A stretch of DNA of 64,000 nt from CAYIHX01 sp964363305 (GTDB lineage Bacteria; Bdellovibrionota; UBA1018): contig CAYIHX010000015.1 of assembly GCA_964363305.1 (NCBI GenBank), positions 1-64,000 on the forward strand, given 5' to 3'. The notes under the pieces are model-generated. The model was not told where the DNA came from. It saw only the letters and a list, made by a program, of their open reading frames with translations, and ran no database searches. The position numbers and the translations under genes were made by a program. Positions 47,170-55,063 of this stretch are shown here, in pieces (the stretch's first letter is position 1; each line of letters begins with the position of its first letter).

Positions 47170-47201
47170 GCCGGGCCCGCATTTTTTAATGCGAACCCGG
47201 C
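47170..47201 (-). other. Intercistronic hairpin between the decapeptide ORF and the oxidase gene
   Basis: On the minus strand GCCGGGTTCGCATT pairs with AATGCGGGCCCGGC over a loop AAAA: 14 pairs with two G-U. It lies 12 nt after the decapeptide stop and just ahead of the oxidase SD. No U-tract follows, so it is not a full terminator. Such stem-loops commonly follow RiPP precursor genes and raise precursor mRNA over downstream enzyme mRNA. Confidence 0.7.
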
Positions 47202-47213
47202 GTAGGTAATTAA

Positions 47214-47246
47214 TTAGAAACAGATGCGTGCAAATTTCTTCTTCAT
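47214..47246 (-). CDS. Ten-residue peptide (MKKKFARICF), candidate RiPP precursor
   Basis: A ten-codon ORF encoding MKKKFARICF. Its ATG overlaps the TGA of the GNAT gene (ATGA), and AGGAGAG lies 5 nt upstream, so translation is well supported. The three lysines could be a minimal leader and the FARICF end the modified core, with a single cysteine (target of YcaO chemistry) and a terminal aromatic residue. It lies directly before the oxidase and YcaO genes, separated only by a hairpin. Few gene-encoded precursors are this short; the microcin C heptapeptide is the known comparison. An alternative is a translated leader controlling the downstream hairpin. No database hit can be claimed. Confidence 0.65.
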   Translation of the reverse strand: MKKKFARICF

Positions 47247-47974
47247 GATCGCTCTCCTTGGTGATGCGCGGTTAGCGCGGTTGGTGGGCAGTACCTGATC
47301 CGAAATGACTCGAGATGCTCTTGTTTGAGATGTGCTGTCATTCGGATCAGGCCTCCCAGCTTGTCAGAGAGGTAGTGTCCGGTTACGCGATAGCCGAAAT
47401 GAGCATAGCGGGTCGGATTGGCTGGGTCGTCGGGGACCACGTCCAGATCTATTCTCTCAATGCTTGGTACGGAGCTGAGTTTTCTAGTGATGGTTTCAAT
47501 GAGTTTTCCATAGATTCCAGAACCTCGAAACTGAGGTTGGAGGAAGACGTAACGAAGGTAGTAGGTAGTTGGGTCGGACGGGTTTGCTATCATAGCGCCG
47601 AAGAGCACGCGGTCGCCGTGCTCGTTTCGGCGATAGAATGCGAACGCGTCGCACACGTCCCCGTAAAAGATAGATCGGATGTGGAACAGCGGGTCCGTTT
47701 CTGGCGTTGTCAAAAAGTGGGCGACGTTCTCGTAATGTGTGTGTTCGACCCACTGTGATTGGTCTGCGCTGAAGATCGGGAGGCAGGTGCTCCAATCGAC
47801 GCCCCAAAGGCGCGTTGACAGAGTGGGCAAAGCACAGGCTGTTACTCCCGTGGGCCCCAGAGTGTCAGCCCGTTCATGGTTTACGGCGGTATTCACGGCG
47901 ACTCCTTCCTTCGAAATGAATTTTTTGATTGTTGTGGAAAAAAGGCGAGGAAAGATTTCTTTACTGCGACTCAT
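47243..47974 (-). CDS. GNAT-family N-acetyltransferase, first gene of the peptide operon
   Basis: 243 residues from the ATG at 47974 (AGGAT upstream); an in-frame ATG at 48058 would extend it into the operator region. The N-terminal 90 residues are not recognised. The GNAT core starts near residue 95; the acetyl-CoA pyrophosphate loop is QFRGSG at 148-153 preceded by YYLRYVFLQP, and YAHFGYRVTGHY near the end is the typical last helix/strand. Acetylation of the peptide N-terminus or lysines, or self-immunity by acetylating the product, are both possible; this is inferred. Translationally coupled to the decapeptide. Confidence 0.75.
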   Translation of the reverse strand: MSRSKEIFPRLFSTTIKKFISKEGVAVNTAVNHERADTLGPTGVTACALPTLSTRLWGVDWSTCLPIFSADQSQWVEHTHYENVAHFLTTPETDPLFHIRSIFYGDVCDAFAFYRRNEHGDRVLFGAMIANPSDPTTYYLRYVFLQPQFRGSGIYGKLIETITRKLSSVPSIERIDLDVVPDDPANPTRYAHFGYRVTGHYLSDKLGGLIRMTAHLKQEHLESFRIRYCPPTALTAHHQGERS

Positions 47975-48014
47975 TGCGTCATCCTGGTGTTTCGCGGACT
48001 GAGAAATGTGTCGT

Positions 48015-48059
48015 GCATTATGCGATGCGTCAGATTGATGCAGCGAAGAATGCTGCATC
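48015..48059. promoter_or_regulatory. Operator-like inverted repeats upstream of the peptide operon
   Basis: GATGCAGC-N7-GCTGCATC (48037-48059) is a perfect 8-bp inverted repeat. A second short palindrome GCATTATGC lies at 48015-48023 and on the minus strand supplies CATAAT, a good -10 for the GNAT gene start about 36 nt later. The large repeat would then be centred near -37, over the missing -35, which suggests a promoter needing an activator, or a repressor site. The region also serves the divergent transglutaminase gene. Confidence 0.5.
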
Positions 48060-48102
48060 GAATTAAGGCACTCACCGGTGCAACGGCTGAAACGGGAGGC
48101 TT

Positions 48103-49229
48103 ATGAATTTATTCGGTCAATGGATGGGGCTAAGTATTGTTTTTGGATTGCTGGTTTTCCAAGGGTCCGCATTCGCGGATGAGATGAGGGTTGAAACTCG
48201 AGTGGTGGGCGAAAAGGATCATTGGAATGGCGCCAATATGCCCGAGAATTTAAATCGGGACTATGAGCGGAATTTTTCGCGTCTGCCTCTGAAGGCCCGG
48301 CTATCTGACGACAAGACACCCTGGTCCGACAGCTATTGGCCGAGCCGCCGTGCGAGTATAGCGAACCGTTGGCAGACAGATGAGGGATATAGCCGCTATC
48401 GGCTCGCTTCTCTCGCGCAGCTTCGCGGTATGGATCGTGGGCAGATCGCCCGCATGTCCCCAGCGGAAAAGTACGACATTGCAGTCGGAGATTATAACTA
48501 CCGGGTGACACACATGGCTTGGGGGAGCAGCTCCCCCCGCGCCAGTGACTGGGCTGGCATCTGTAACGGCTGGTCTCAGGGGGCGCTGACCTACGACGAG
48601 CCTCGGCCGACGGATTTTGTGAATCCAGACGGTATTGTGGTTCCGTTTGCATCGAGCGACGTGAAGGGATTGATCAGCTTTTTTACGCGCTGGGGGATAG
48701 CGACGCGGAGGTGAGTCAGATGGGTTCGCGTTGCAGTGGGCTCGGGAGCGTGTTCGGAAGTGCGGGTTGCAGCGACATTCATCCGGGGGCCTTTCACCTT
48801 GCGCTTACCAACCAAATTGGCCTTATGAACCAGGGATTTGTCGCGGATGTCGACTCGGGCTCTGAAGTCTGGAATCAGCCCGTATTCGGATATGAGTCGA
48901 GGATCTTGCAAGAGTCTTCTAGTCGAAGAGGAGCAGCGCGTGGAACGGTTCGGGAAGTGATGGTGGAGACTCGAATGTTGTTTGCGCTCGAGAGTCCGCA
49001 ACAGTGGGAGCCGGTACTTGGAACCGATAAATTCGGCCAGGACTCGAAAGTCTACACCTACTGGCTCGAGCTCTCGTCGACAGGTGAGGTACTGGGCGGA
49101 AGCTGGGTCACGTCGAGTCGTCCTGATTTTATTTGGACCACGACGAAATCAGAATTCAGGGGGGCTTTCGAGGGTCTGAGGCAAATCTATCGCCCACTGG
49201 GTAGGCAGCCTGGAGTCCCGTTTCCTTAG
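48103..49229 (+). pseudogene. Secreted transglutaminase (elicitor type) split by a frameshift
   Basis: Two ORFs that read as one protein of about 375 residues. The first has a signal peptide (cleavage after SAFA), TPWSDSYWPSRRASIANRW and the catalytic cysteine C154 in DWAGICNGWSQGA, typical of the transglutaminase-elicitor family. The second, in the -1 frame, has HPGAFHLALTNQIG (histidine) and ADVDSGSEVWNQP (aspartate). The break falls at a run of six T (48679-48684): with seven T the frame continues SFFYALGDSDAEVSQMG without a stop. Either the gene is inactivated, or a slippage event or a sequence error hides an intact enzyme. Other residues look well conserved, arguing for recent change. 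Confidence 0.75.
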
Positions 49230-49621
49230 ATCCTCTGCTCTCGAGGGTTGGACCTCGAGATGACTAGGATTTCTAACGTTCGAACTGTAATAGATACGGC
49301 CTTCTCCCATTGAGTTGAGAGGAGGTCGTCTTGCATTCCTTCGCTGATGGTTTTCCAGTCGCTGGGGCGGATCCACGCATCCCATGCGATATCGGCCACA
49401 ATGGAAAATTTGTGGGTCCTTTTGTTGAGGTAGATCAACAGTCCTGCACGATTCCCTATTTTATCGAGGCCGTGCCGATAAAACCAGCGGAGAGCTTCCC
49501 TTCTGGAATCGCGAACCCCTGGTTTGACGGAGCTGTGCACGTGAATTTCTAGCCCTGCTCGAGTTTTCGCTTCGGCCAGGGCTTCGATAAGGGGCGAGAT
49601 GGGTTGTTTACCAGCTTCCAT
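49226..49621 (-). CDS. TPM-domain (YgcG/Psb32/MOLO-1 type) cytoplasmic protein
   Basis: 131 residues from the ATG at 49621, chosen for the GGAGG six nt upstream; upstream ATGs would overlap the previous gene more. The fold is seen in LIEALAEAKTRAGLEIHVHS, then AGLLIYLNKRTHKFSIVADI and PSDWKTISEGMQDDL, as in TPM-domain proteins (once proposed as phosphatases, some calcium- or membrane-related). No signal peptide is present. It overlaps by 14 bp the gene of a membrane-anchored TPM protein, so the two form an operon, possibly with complementary sides of the membrane. Confidence 0.75.
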   Translation of the reverse strand: MEAGKQPISPLIEALAEAKTRAGLEIHVHSSVKPGVRDSRREALRWFYRHGLDKIGNRAGLLIYLNKRTHKFSIVADIAWDAWIRPSDWKTISEGMQDDLLSTQWEKAVSITVRTLEILVISRSNPREQRI

Positions 49622-50297
49622 CGATTCCTCCAGCATCTGCCCCGGCTTTGCCGAGTCGTCCATAGGTAGCCACTTTGATCCAGCCGATGGGCGTATAGTA
49701 GGCATCTCTTCTGCTCAATAGGTAGATGATCAGAGTTAATAGGGCTGTTATTCCGATCATCAGAAATACGAAGAGGGCGGGCGAGCTGAGGGTATTGCTT
49801 GGGGTTACGGAGGGGGGGGTGGGCGTTATTTTAATACGAGCAGATTTGAATTCCTGCGACTCGGCGACCGGGCTGGCCTCGTTTTCTAGTCGGTCCAGGA
49901 GCGTTTTTGCGATGAAGGTCGCATCTCCCTCCCCTGTGAACGTCAGCGCATCGGTCAACGGGGTGTCGGTCGCCGCCCATGCAAGACGCTTTCTCGACAG
50001 ATCGATGACGAGAAGCTGACCGTGGGGGGCGCCGGCAGCCCCGATTCTCCACCAGCGGCTGAGGCTTGCGGCGAATGCACTGATGTCTTTATGTGGAATT
50101 TGCTGGAAGACGCCGACCAGGGTTTCTTCGCCCGTCTCGCTTTCATGGGCGATCAGGAGGGGGCCAATATCGCGGGCTAGCAGCTTGGGAGTTTCTCCCT
50201 GGCTATACCAAAACGCCGAGACGGGACGGTCGGGAAGAGTGGCAGAGGAGGACGCTGCCGCAAGGGCGATGCTCGTGAAAAGCGCGAAGACGTTCAT
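49608..50297 (-). CDS. Membrane-anchored TPM-domain protein
   Basis: 229 residues from the ATG at 50297 (AAGG upstream). Signal peptide MNVFALFTSIALAAASSS, then a TPM-like domain: GEETLVGVFQQIPHKDISAF, WWRIGAAGAPHGQLLVIDLS and RKRLAWAATDTPL. A proline/threonine linker leads to a transmembrane helix (LFVFLMIGITALLTLIIYLL) near residue 195 and a short cytoplasmic tail with GRLGKAGADAGGIDGSW, reminiscent of YgcG proteins with glycine-rich ends. Divergent from the HAMP membrane gene with 25 bp between them. Confidence 0.7.
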   Translation of the reverse strand: MNVFALFTSIALAAASSSATLPDRPVSAFWYSQGETPKLLARDIGPLLIAHESETGEETLVGVFQQIPHKDISAFAASLSRWWRIGAAGAPHGQLLVIDLSRKRLAWAATDTPLTDALTFTGEGDATFIAKTLLDRLENEASPVAESQEFKSARIKITPTPPSVTPSNTLSSPALFVFLMIGITALLTLIIYLLSRRDAYYTPIGWIKVATYGRLGKAGADAGGIDGSW

Positions 50298-50322
50298 CTT
50301 GCCTTCAGTGTAGACTGAAATC

Positions 50323-50901
50323 ATGAAGGCAGCCACCCGCTGGAAGGAATCGTTTTTGAGTCTGCAGTTGACCTGGGGAGCGCGATTTGAGCGCTTGCTG
50401 ACCGGGGCGGTCAATCGCCTGAATATTCGAGGAGCTAAATTCGTCCAGCCGTCTTTTCAGCTGAAGATGATCGGATTCACTTTCTGTGTCTCGTTGATAA
50501 CGCTAGTGCTCTCGTTTTTGGGTTTGAGGTATGGATTTTTTCGGACATACGAAATTCTCGGATCCGAGGGATTTATGCCCTCTCATCCGGTCTATCGTTT
50601 CATTGCCGGCCAAGAATTGCTGATGTCTTCGATTTTTTTCTCGGTGCTCATGATCAGTTCGCTCCTGAGTTTCGTGGGCGGGTTGGTCTATTCACATAAA
50701 ATTGTTGGTCCCATCTATCGAATGCGAAAACACCTTCTGGCGGCCGCGGGAGGTCGAGCCCCCTCGCCGCTTCGATTTCGTCAGGGGGACTTTTTTCAGG
50801 AACTAGCGGATGCATATAATGAGGAGCTTTATTCTCGGGGACGGTTGCGTCGGCCGGGTTCGCAGGTGGAGAGAGATTATCGCGAGGGTTTGAAGGAGTG
50901 A
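50323..50901 (+). CDS. Two-helix membrane protein with HAMP-like domain
   Basis: 192 residues. A cytoplasmic N-terminus of about 45 residues, TM1 (MIGFTFCVSLITLVLSFLGL), a short periplasmic loop, TM2 (SSIFFSVLMISSLLSFVGGL) and a HAMP-like segment (HKIVGPIYRMRKHLLAAAGG, then PLRFRQGDFFQELADAYNEE). There is no kinase or methyl-accepting output, so it would act as an adaptor or a partner of a separate output protein. Cotranscription with the downstream TonB-dependent receptor is likely (18-bp gap). Confidence 0.65.
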   Translation: MKAATRWKESFLSLQLTWGARFERLLTGAVNRLNIRGAKFVQPSFQLKMIGFTFCVSLITLVLSFLGLRYGFFRTYEILGSEGFMPSHPVYRFIAGQELLMSSIFFSVLMISSLLSFVGGLVYSHKIVGPIYRMRKHLLAAAGGRAPSPLRFRQGDFFQELADAYNEELYSRGRLRRPGSQVERDYREGLKE

Positions 50902-50919
50902 ATCTTCGAGGTACGGTCC

Positions 50920-52659
50920 GTGTTCATGATCGCTCTCATTATTCTGGGGCTCTGGACTTCGGCAGTTCAAGCGGACGAGGCTGAGTTTTGGGCCCCGCCG
51001 ATCGATGTGATTGGATTTCCTTCAAGCGCCGAGGAGGCGGACTCTCGCAAGCCGGTTGGCGAGGGAGAAGTGACCAGTCAGTCGGCCTCAGGCGGCATCC
51101 AAAGGGATCTCTTTCGATCGCTCCCGGTGTCGATTCAGGATGGTTCCCGCCCAGGTGCGGCATCTTCTCTGATCGGCTTGGGTCGCTCGGCCGAAGAAAC
51201 GGAGATTGAGGCTCTCGGTGTCCCATTAAATTCAGTGCAGGGTGGAGGATTTGACCTCTCTCTTTTTCCTCAGTTTCTCTGGAGTGGGTTTTCATTTTAT
51301 CTGGGGCCGTCTGCCGGGGGGCTCGACCCCAAAGCATCGTCTGGGGTTCTTCGGTTACGTACGCGAACGGAAGAGCTATTGACTCGCTCCGGCGACAACT
51401 GGGGCGGTCAGGTGCTTTATTCGTCGGCTCATCTCGTCCAAATAGCGGCGCATTTTGCGAAGAAGGGTGAAATCGCTATCGTCGCGGGCGGAAATTTTGG
51501 GTCTTCGCGTGGGCCGGCGGTAGGGCTGAGTGGTCGCTGGGCATCGGGCAGGATTCGGGGGAGCTACCACTTACTGGCGGCGCACGTGGAGAGTGACATA
51601 TTCGGATCGCAAAGCCTCCCGACTCCTGGAGCGTCGCAGCGCTCCTCCCGCCTGATTCCGGTCACGCAGGTGGTTGTTCCCTTCGTGGGCGGAAGTTATC
51701 AAAGCAGCTTTTTTTATGATTGGAGCCGTCTCGACTATTTAAATCCTGATCCGCCGTCCTTTCGGTACACGAGCCGTTCATTTCAGTTTGGCCTCGACCA
51801 AGTGCTTCGGTTACGTCTCTGGAGGTTGGCGTTAAATCTGAGGCAGGTCGGATTTGACCAAGATACCTATGTCGCCCCGGCGGAGAGTACTCTCCAGGCT
51901 CAAGTGGGCTATGTTTTTCAGCTGGGATCCAGTTCGACTCTCGAGCCCGCCGTCCGTCTTACGGCTCTTTCTCGGTACGGGGCAAGGCCTGGATTTTCGG
52001 TGGCTGCGACCCAAGAGGGGGCCGGGCTGGAGTGGAGTGAGCGGATCTCATGGCTTCCTAGGTTTCCTTCTCTTTTGAATCGCTATTATGTGGGTCCGTT
52101 CTTTGAGGGAAATCCAGGGCTGCAGCCGGAAGAGGTTACTACGGTGCAGGGAGGGGTAGCTCTGCATCGGGTTCATGGTTTTCGTGCGGCCTTGGATACC
52201 ATGGCGCAGTACCGGCAGAATGCCTTGGTGGCGACAGGCGTGGTTCGGCCCTACAACTCGGGCTGGGCCGCATCCCTGGGGGTGCTGCCGAGTCTGAGTT
52301 GGAATGCCGGAGGTTTCAGCGCTGAGGAGCAGGTGGGCTGGGCAGTGAGCCGCGTCTCGGCCTCGGGCCGGGGATTTCCCTTGGTGCCTGCGTTGACCTC
52401 GACGACGGCTCTCCGATTTGCATGGAGTGGGCTTCGCACTGCGATTCAGTGCCGCGCAGCAACACAAATGGAGGGAGCGGGCGGAGAGCGGGTATCTGGG
52501 TATGGAGTTTTTGATGTTTCGCTGGGGTGGGTGTGGAACTCAGATGTTGAGTTCTTTGCTCGGATTGATGACGTTCTGGACCGCAAGCCATCATTTTTTC
52601 CAGATTTTCCGACGGTAGGACGAGTCATTTCTCTAGCCTTTCGGGCCTCCTTTGAATAG
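50920..52659 (+). CDS. TonB-dependent receptor, BtuB-like small type
   Basis: 579 residues from a GTG with GAGG upstream (ATG at 50926 possible). A signal peptide ends AVQADE. The plug region (about 50-150) includes GVLRLRTRTEE, and the barrel follows with conserved TonB-receptor features: SLLNRYYVGPFFEGNPGLQP near residue 385 (like the FxxPSFxELY-type motif) and the C-terminal strand ending LAFRASFE. No clear TonB box is seen near the N-terminus; DVIGFP may fill that place. It takes up an unknown metallophore, vitamin or other ligand. No cobalamin riboswitch is visible upstream, so the vitamin is not indicated. Confidence 0.75.
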   Translation: MFMIALIILGLWTSAVQADEAEFWAPPIDVIGFPSSAEEADSRKPVGEGEVTSQSASGGIQRDLFRSLPVSIQDGSRPGAASSLIGLGRSAEETEIEALGVPLNSVQGGGFDLSLFPQFLWSGFSFYLGPSAGGLDPKASSGVLRLRTRTEELLTRSGDNWGGQVLYSSAHLVQIAAHFAKKGEIAIVAGGNFGSSRGPAVGLSGRWASGRIRGSYHLLAAHVESDIFGSQSLPTPGASQRSSRLIPVTQVVVPFVGGSYQSSFFYDWSRLDYLNPDPPSFRYTSRSFQFGLDQVLRLRLWRLALNLRQVGFDQDTYVAPAESTLQAQVGYVFQLGSSSTLEPAVRLTALSRYGARPGFSVAATQEGAGLEWSERISWLPRFPSLLNRYYVGPFFEGNPGLQPEEVTTVQGGVALHRVHGFRAALDTMAQYRQNALVATGVVRPYNSGWAASLGVLPSLSWNAGGFSAEEQVGWAVSRVSASGRGFPLVPALTSTTALRFAWSGLRTAIQCRAATQMEGAGGERVSGYGVFDVSLGWVWNSDVEFFARIDDVLDRKPSFFPDFPTVGRVISLAFRASFE

Positions 52660-52880
52660 AAGGTCATGAAACTACGCACACTTCGATCACGTGGTGCTGA
52701 ACGATGGACCCGACAGGGTTCTTGGTTTGGTTTTCGGAGTGGAGGGAAGACGCCTTTGTGAATCAGGTTTCGGTGTTCGGGACCGGGTGTTCTTCAGTAA
52801 CCGCGGTGAGCACATTCTGAAATCCGGCGTTCGCCGGCAGTCTTGCCCCCGCATTCGCAACGAATAAGGAAAAACAAAAC
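52660..52880. other. rpsB leader region
   Basis: 221 bp between the receptor and rpsB. A hairpin CCGGC-GTTC-GCCGG lies at 52824-52837. No TATAAT-like element stands out. Leaders ahead of rpsB can carry an S2-binding autoregulatory element in some proteobacteria; whether this one does cannot be judged by eye. The ribosome binding site AAGGA lies just before rpsB. Confidence 0.35.
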
Positions 52881-53828
52881 ATGCCTCAGGTCACAATGCG
52901 TGAACTGCTCGAAGCCGGTGTTCATTTCGGTCATCAGACTCGCCGGTGGAATCCCAGAATGAAGCCCTATGTTTTCGGTGCCCGTAACGGCATCTATATT
53001 ATCGACCTTCAGAAGACGGTCGATCAGACCCGCGCCGCTTGTGATTTCGCCACCAAGGTGACTGCTGAAGGCAAGAAGCTGCTTTTCGTCGGAACGAAGA
53101 AGCAGGCAAAGGATGTTGTCGAAGAAGAAGCGCGTCGTGCTGGTCAGTATTTTGTGACCAATCGTTGGCTCGGCGGCATGTTGACCAATTACCAGACCGT
53201 GAAGAGCTCGATTGATCGGTTGAAAAAAATTGAAGCCCTCAAGGGATCATCGGAATGGACGGACGTCCCCAAGAAGGAGCAGTCCCGTTACGACCGAGAG
53301 TATGAAAAGCTCAAGCGGTCGCTCGGTGGGATTGAGGATATGAAGAAACTTCCCGGCGCGATCTTTGTGATCGATACCGAGAAGGAGCATATTGCAGTGA
53401 AGGAAGCGAAGAAGTTGGGTATCCCGACGATCGCGGTCGTGGATACGAATTGCGATCCTGCGAATATCACCCATGTTATTCCGGGCAATGATGATGCGAT
53501 CCGCAGCGTGCGGTTGTTTGCTCGCCTGATTGCGGACAGTTGCATGGAAGGTCAGCAGATTTTCCAAGAAAAGCTCCGTGCTCAGGATTCCGCCGGGGAC
53601 AAACGCGAAGGTGATGTTGAGGAGAAGAAAGTTTCTCGCTTCGAAGGTGATATTGATCTTCAGGGTGTTGATGAGGCTGATCTCGAGGCTGCAGAAGCCG
53701 AGGAAGACCCGGCTGCAGTGGCGACCGAAACTCCAGTGGTGGCGGCTGAAGCAGTGGCTGCGGTGGCTAAGGTTGCAGGCACAAAGGCTGCGGGAGCTAA
53801 GTTGGCGGCGACGAAGGCAGCCAAGTAA
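52881..53828 (+). CDS. rpsB: 30S ribosomal protein S2
   Basis: 315 residues; the S2 core takes the first 235 (MRELLEAGVHFGHQTRRWNP; YFVTNRWLGGMLTNYQTVK; PGAIFVIDTEKEHIAVKEA; GIPTIAVVDTNCDP). The remaining 80 residues are an extra acidic and alanine-rich tail (DEADLEAAEAEEDPAAVATE, then repeated AVAAVAKVAG-type segments), a low-complexity extension of a kind seen in some lineages. Followed by tsf as in nearly all bacteria. Confidence 0.98.
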   Translation: MPQVTMRELLEAGVHFGHQTRRWNPRMKPYVFGARNGIYIIDLQKTVDQTRAACDFATKVTAEGKKLLFVGTKKQAKDVVEEEARRAGQYFVTNRWLGGMLTNYQTVKSSIDRLKKIEALKGSSEWTDVPKKEQSRYDREYEKLKRSLGGIEDMKKLPGAIFVIDTEKEHIAVKEAKKLGIPTIAVVDTNCDPANITHVIPGNDDAIRSVRLFARLIADSCMEGQQIFQEKLRAQDSAGDKREGDVEEKKVSRFEGDIDLQGVDEADLEAAEAEEDPAAVATETPVVAAEAVAAVAKVAGTKAAGAKLAATKAAK

Positions 53829-53860
53829 TTCATCGGTCGAGTTTCCGAGAGGAATAGAAC

Positions 53861-54484
53861 ATGGAAATTACAGCAAATCTGGTGAGAGACCTGCGCGAAA
53901 AAACGGGCGCCGGGATGATGGACTGCAAGAAGGCCTTGGTTGAGACTTCGGGCGATTTTGAGAAGGCGATCGAGTATCTTCGAAAGAAGGGTATCGCTGC
54001 AGCCTCGAAAAAAGCAGGGCGTACTACCCGTGAGGGTGCGGTGACCTCCTATATTCATGGCGAAGGCCGTGTGGGTGTGTTGCTAGAGGTAAATTGCGAG
54101 ACTGATTTTGTGGCTCGTACCGATCAGTTTCGGAATTTCGTGAAAGACGTGGCGATGCATGTCGCTGCGGCCTCTCCTCAATGGGTTCGCTCGGAAGAGG
54201 TGCCGGCCGAAATCATTGCGAAGGAAAAAGAGATCGCAGTCGCGCAGATGCAGAGTCAGAACAAGCCTCAGGCCGTCCTTGAGAAGATTGCCGAAGGTAA
54301 GGTCAAGAAGTTCTACGAGGACACTTGCCTGCTGCATCAGGTTTTTGTGAAAGATCCGAGCAAGACGATTGAGCAGCTTCAAAAAGAGACGATTGCGGTG
54401 CTTGGAGAGAACATTTCGATTCGTCGTTTCGCGCGTTTTGTTTTGGGCGAAGGCTTAATTCAATCTGAAGCGGCAGAAGGCTGA
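53861..54484 (+). CDS. tsf: Elongation factor Ts
   Basis: 207 residues, the short form (E. coli 283), so the coiled-coil region is reduced. Conserved segments: TANLVRDLREKTGAGMMDCK, LRKKGIAAASKKAGR, GVLLEVNCETDFVAR (contacts to EF-Tu switch region), and the C-terminal IRRFARFVLGEGL. It promotes GDP release from EF-Tu. Follows rpsB; pyrH, which usually comes next, is absent. Confidence 0.97.
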   Translation: MEITANLVRDLREKTGAGMMDCKKALVETSGDFEKAIEYLRKKGIAAASKKAGRTTREGAVTSYIHGEGRVGVLLEVNCETDFVARTDQFRNFVKDVAMHVAAASPQWVRSEEVPAEIIAKEKEIAVAQMQSQNKPQAVLEKIAEGKVKKFYEDTCLLHQVFVKDPSKTIEQLQKETIAVLGENISIRRFARFVLGEGLIQSEAAEG

Positions 54485-54500
54485 GAGGGGTATCATCGAT

Positions 54501-55058
54501 ATGTCTAAAGTGATTATCGATACTATGGCTCAGGTGATGGATAAGAGCATCCAGTCGTTGAAGGGCGAGTTCGCAAAGCTTCGCACAGGACGGGCCTCGA
54601 CGGCTTTGGTGGATACGGTGCATGCGGACTATTATGGTTCAAGCGTACCGTTGAATCAGGTCGCGAACGTGACGACCCCCGATGCCCGCACCATTCAGGT
54701 CGCCCCTTGGGAGCCCAATATGGTCGGTGCCATCGAGAAGGCGATTCTTGCTGCCAATATTGGGCTGACTCCTCAGAACGATGGAAAGGTCATTCGGATC
54801 AATCTTCCAGCTATGACGGAGGAGCGCCGCAAGGAGCTCGCGAAGCTAGTCAAGAAGATGGGCGAAGAGGCGAAGGTGGCTATTCGGAACTGTCGTCGTG
54901 ACGGGAACGAAGAAGTGAAGAAAGCGGAGAAGAACAAGGTTCTCTCCGAAGACGAGGCCAAGAAGGTTCTTGAGCTCGTTCAAAAGAAGACAGACGAGAA
55001 AGTCGCGGAAGTCGACAAGGTCGTCGCCGGCAAGGAAAAGGAGATCATGACGGTCTAG
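54501..55058 (+). CDS. frr: Ribosome recycling factor
   Basis: 185 residues, usual length. Conserved helices: MDKSIQSLKGEFAKLRTGRA, the hinge IQVAPWEPNMVGAIEKAI, LPAMTEERRKELAKLVKKMG and the lysine-rich C-terminal helix. It splits post-termination ribosomes together with EF-G. The gene is 16 bp after tsf and 5 bp before uppS. Confidence 0.98.
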   Translation: MSKVIIDTMAQVMDKSIQSLKGEFAKLRTGRASTALVDTVHADYYGSSVPLNQVANVTTPDARTIQVAPWEPNMVGAIEKAILAANIGLTPQNDGKVIRINLPAMTEERRKELAKLVKKMGEEAKVAIRNCRRDGNEEVKKAEKNKVLSEDEAKKVLELVQKKTDEKVAEVDKVVAGKEKEIMTV

Positions 55059-55063
55059 TCCGC

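Noticed and set aside
50880..50925. Cobalamin riboswitch before the BtuB-like receptor
   Set aside because: The gap to the upstream gene is only 18 bp, too short for the element, and no B12-box-like sequence is visible.
52666..52761. 31-codon ORF in the rpsB leader
   Set aside because: The SD-like AGAAGG is too close to the ATG and the composition is arginine-rich by reading GC-rich leader sequence; no supporting signal.
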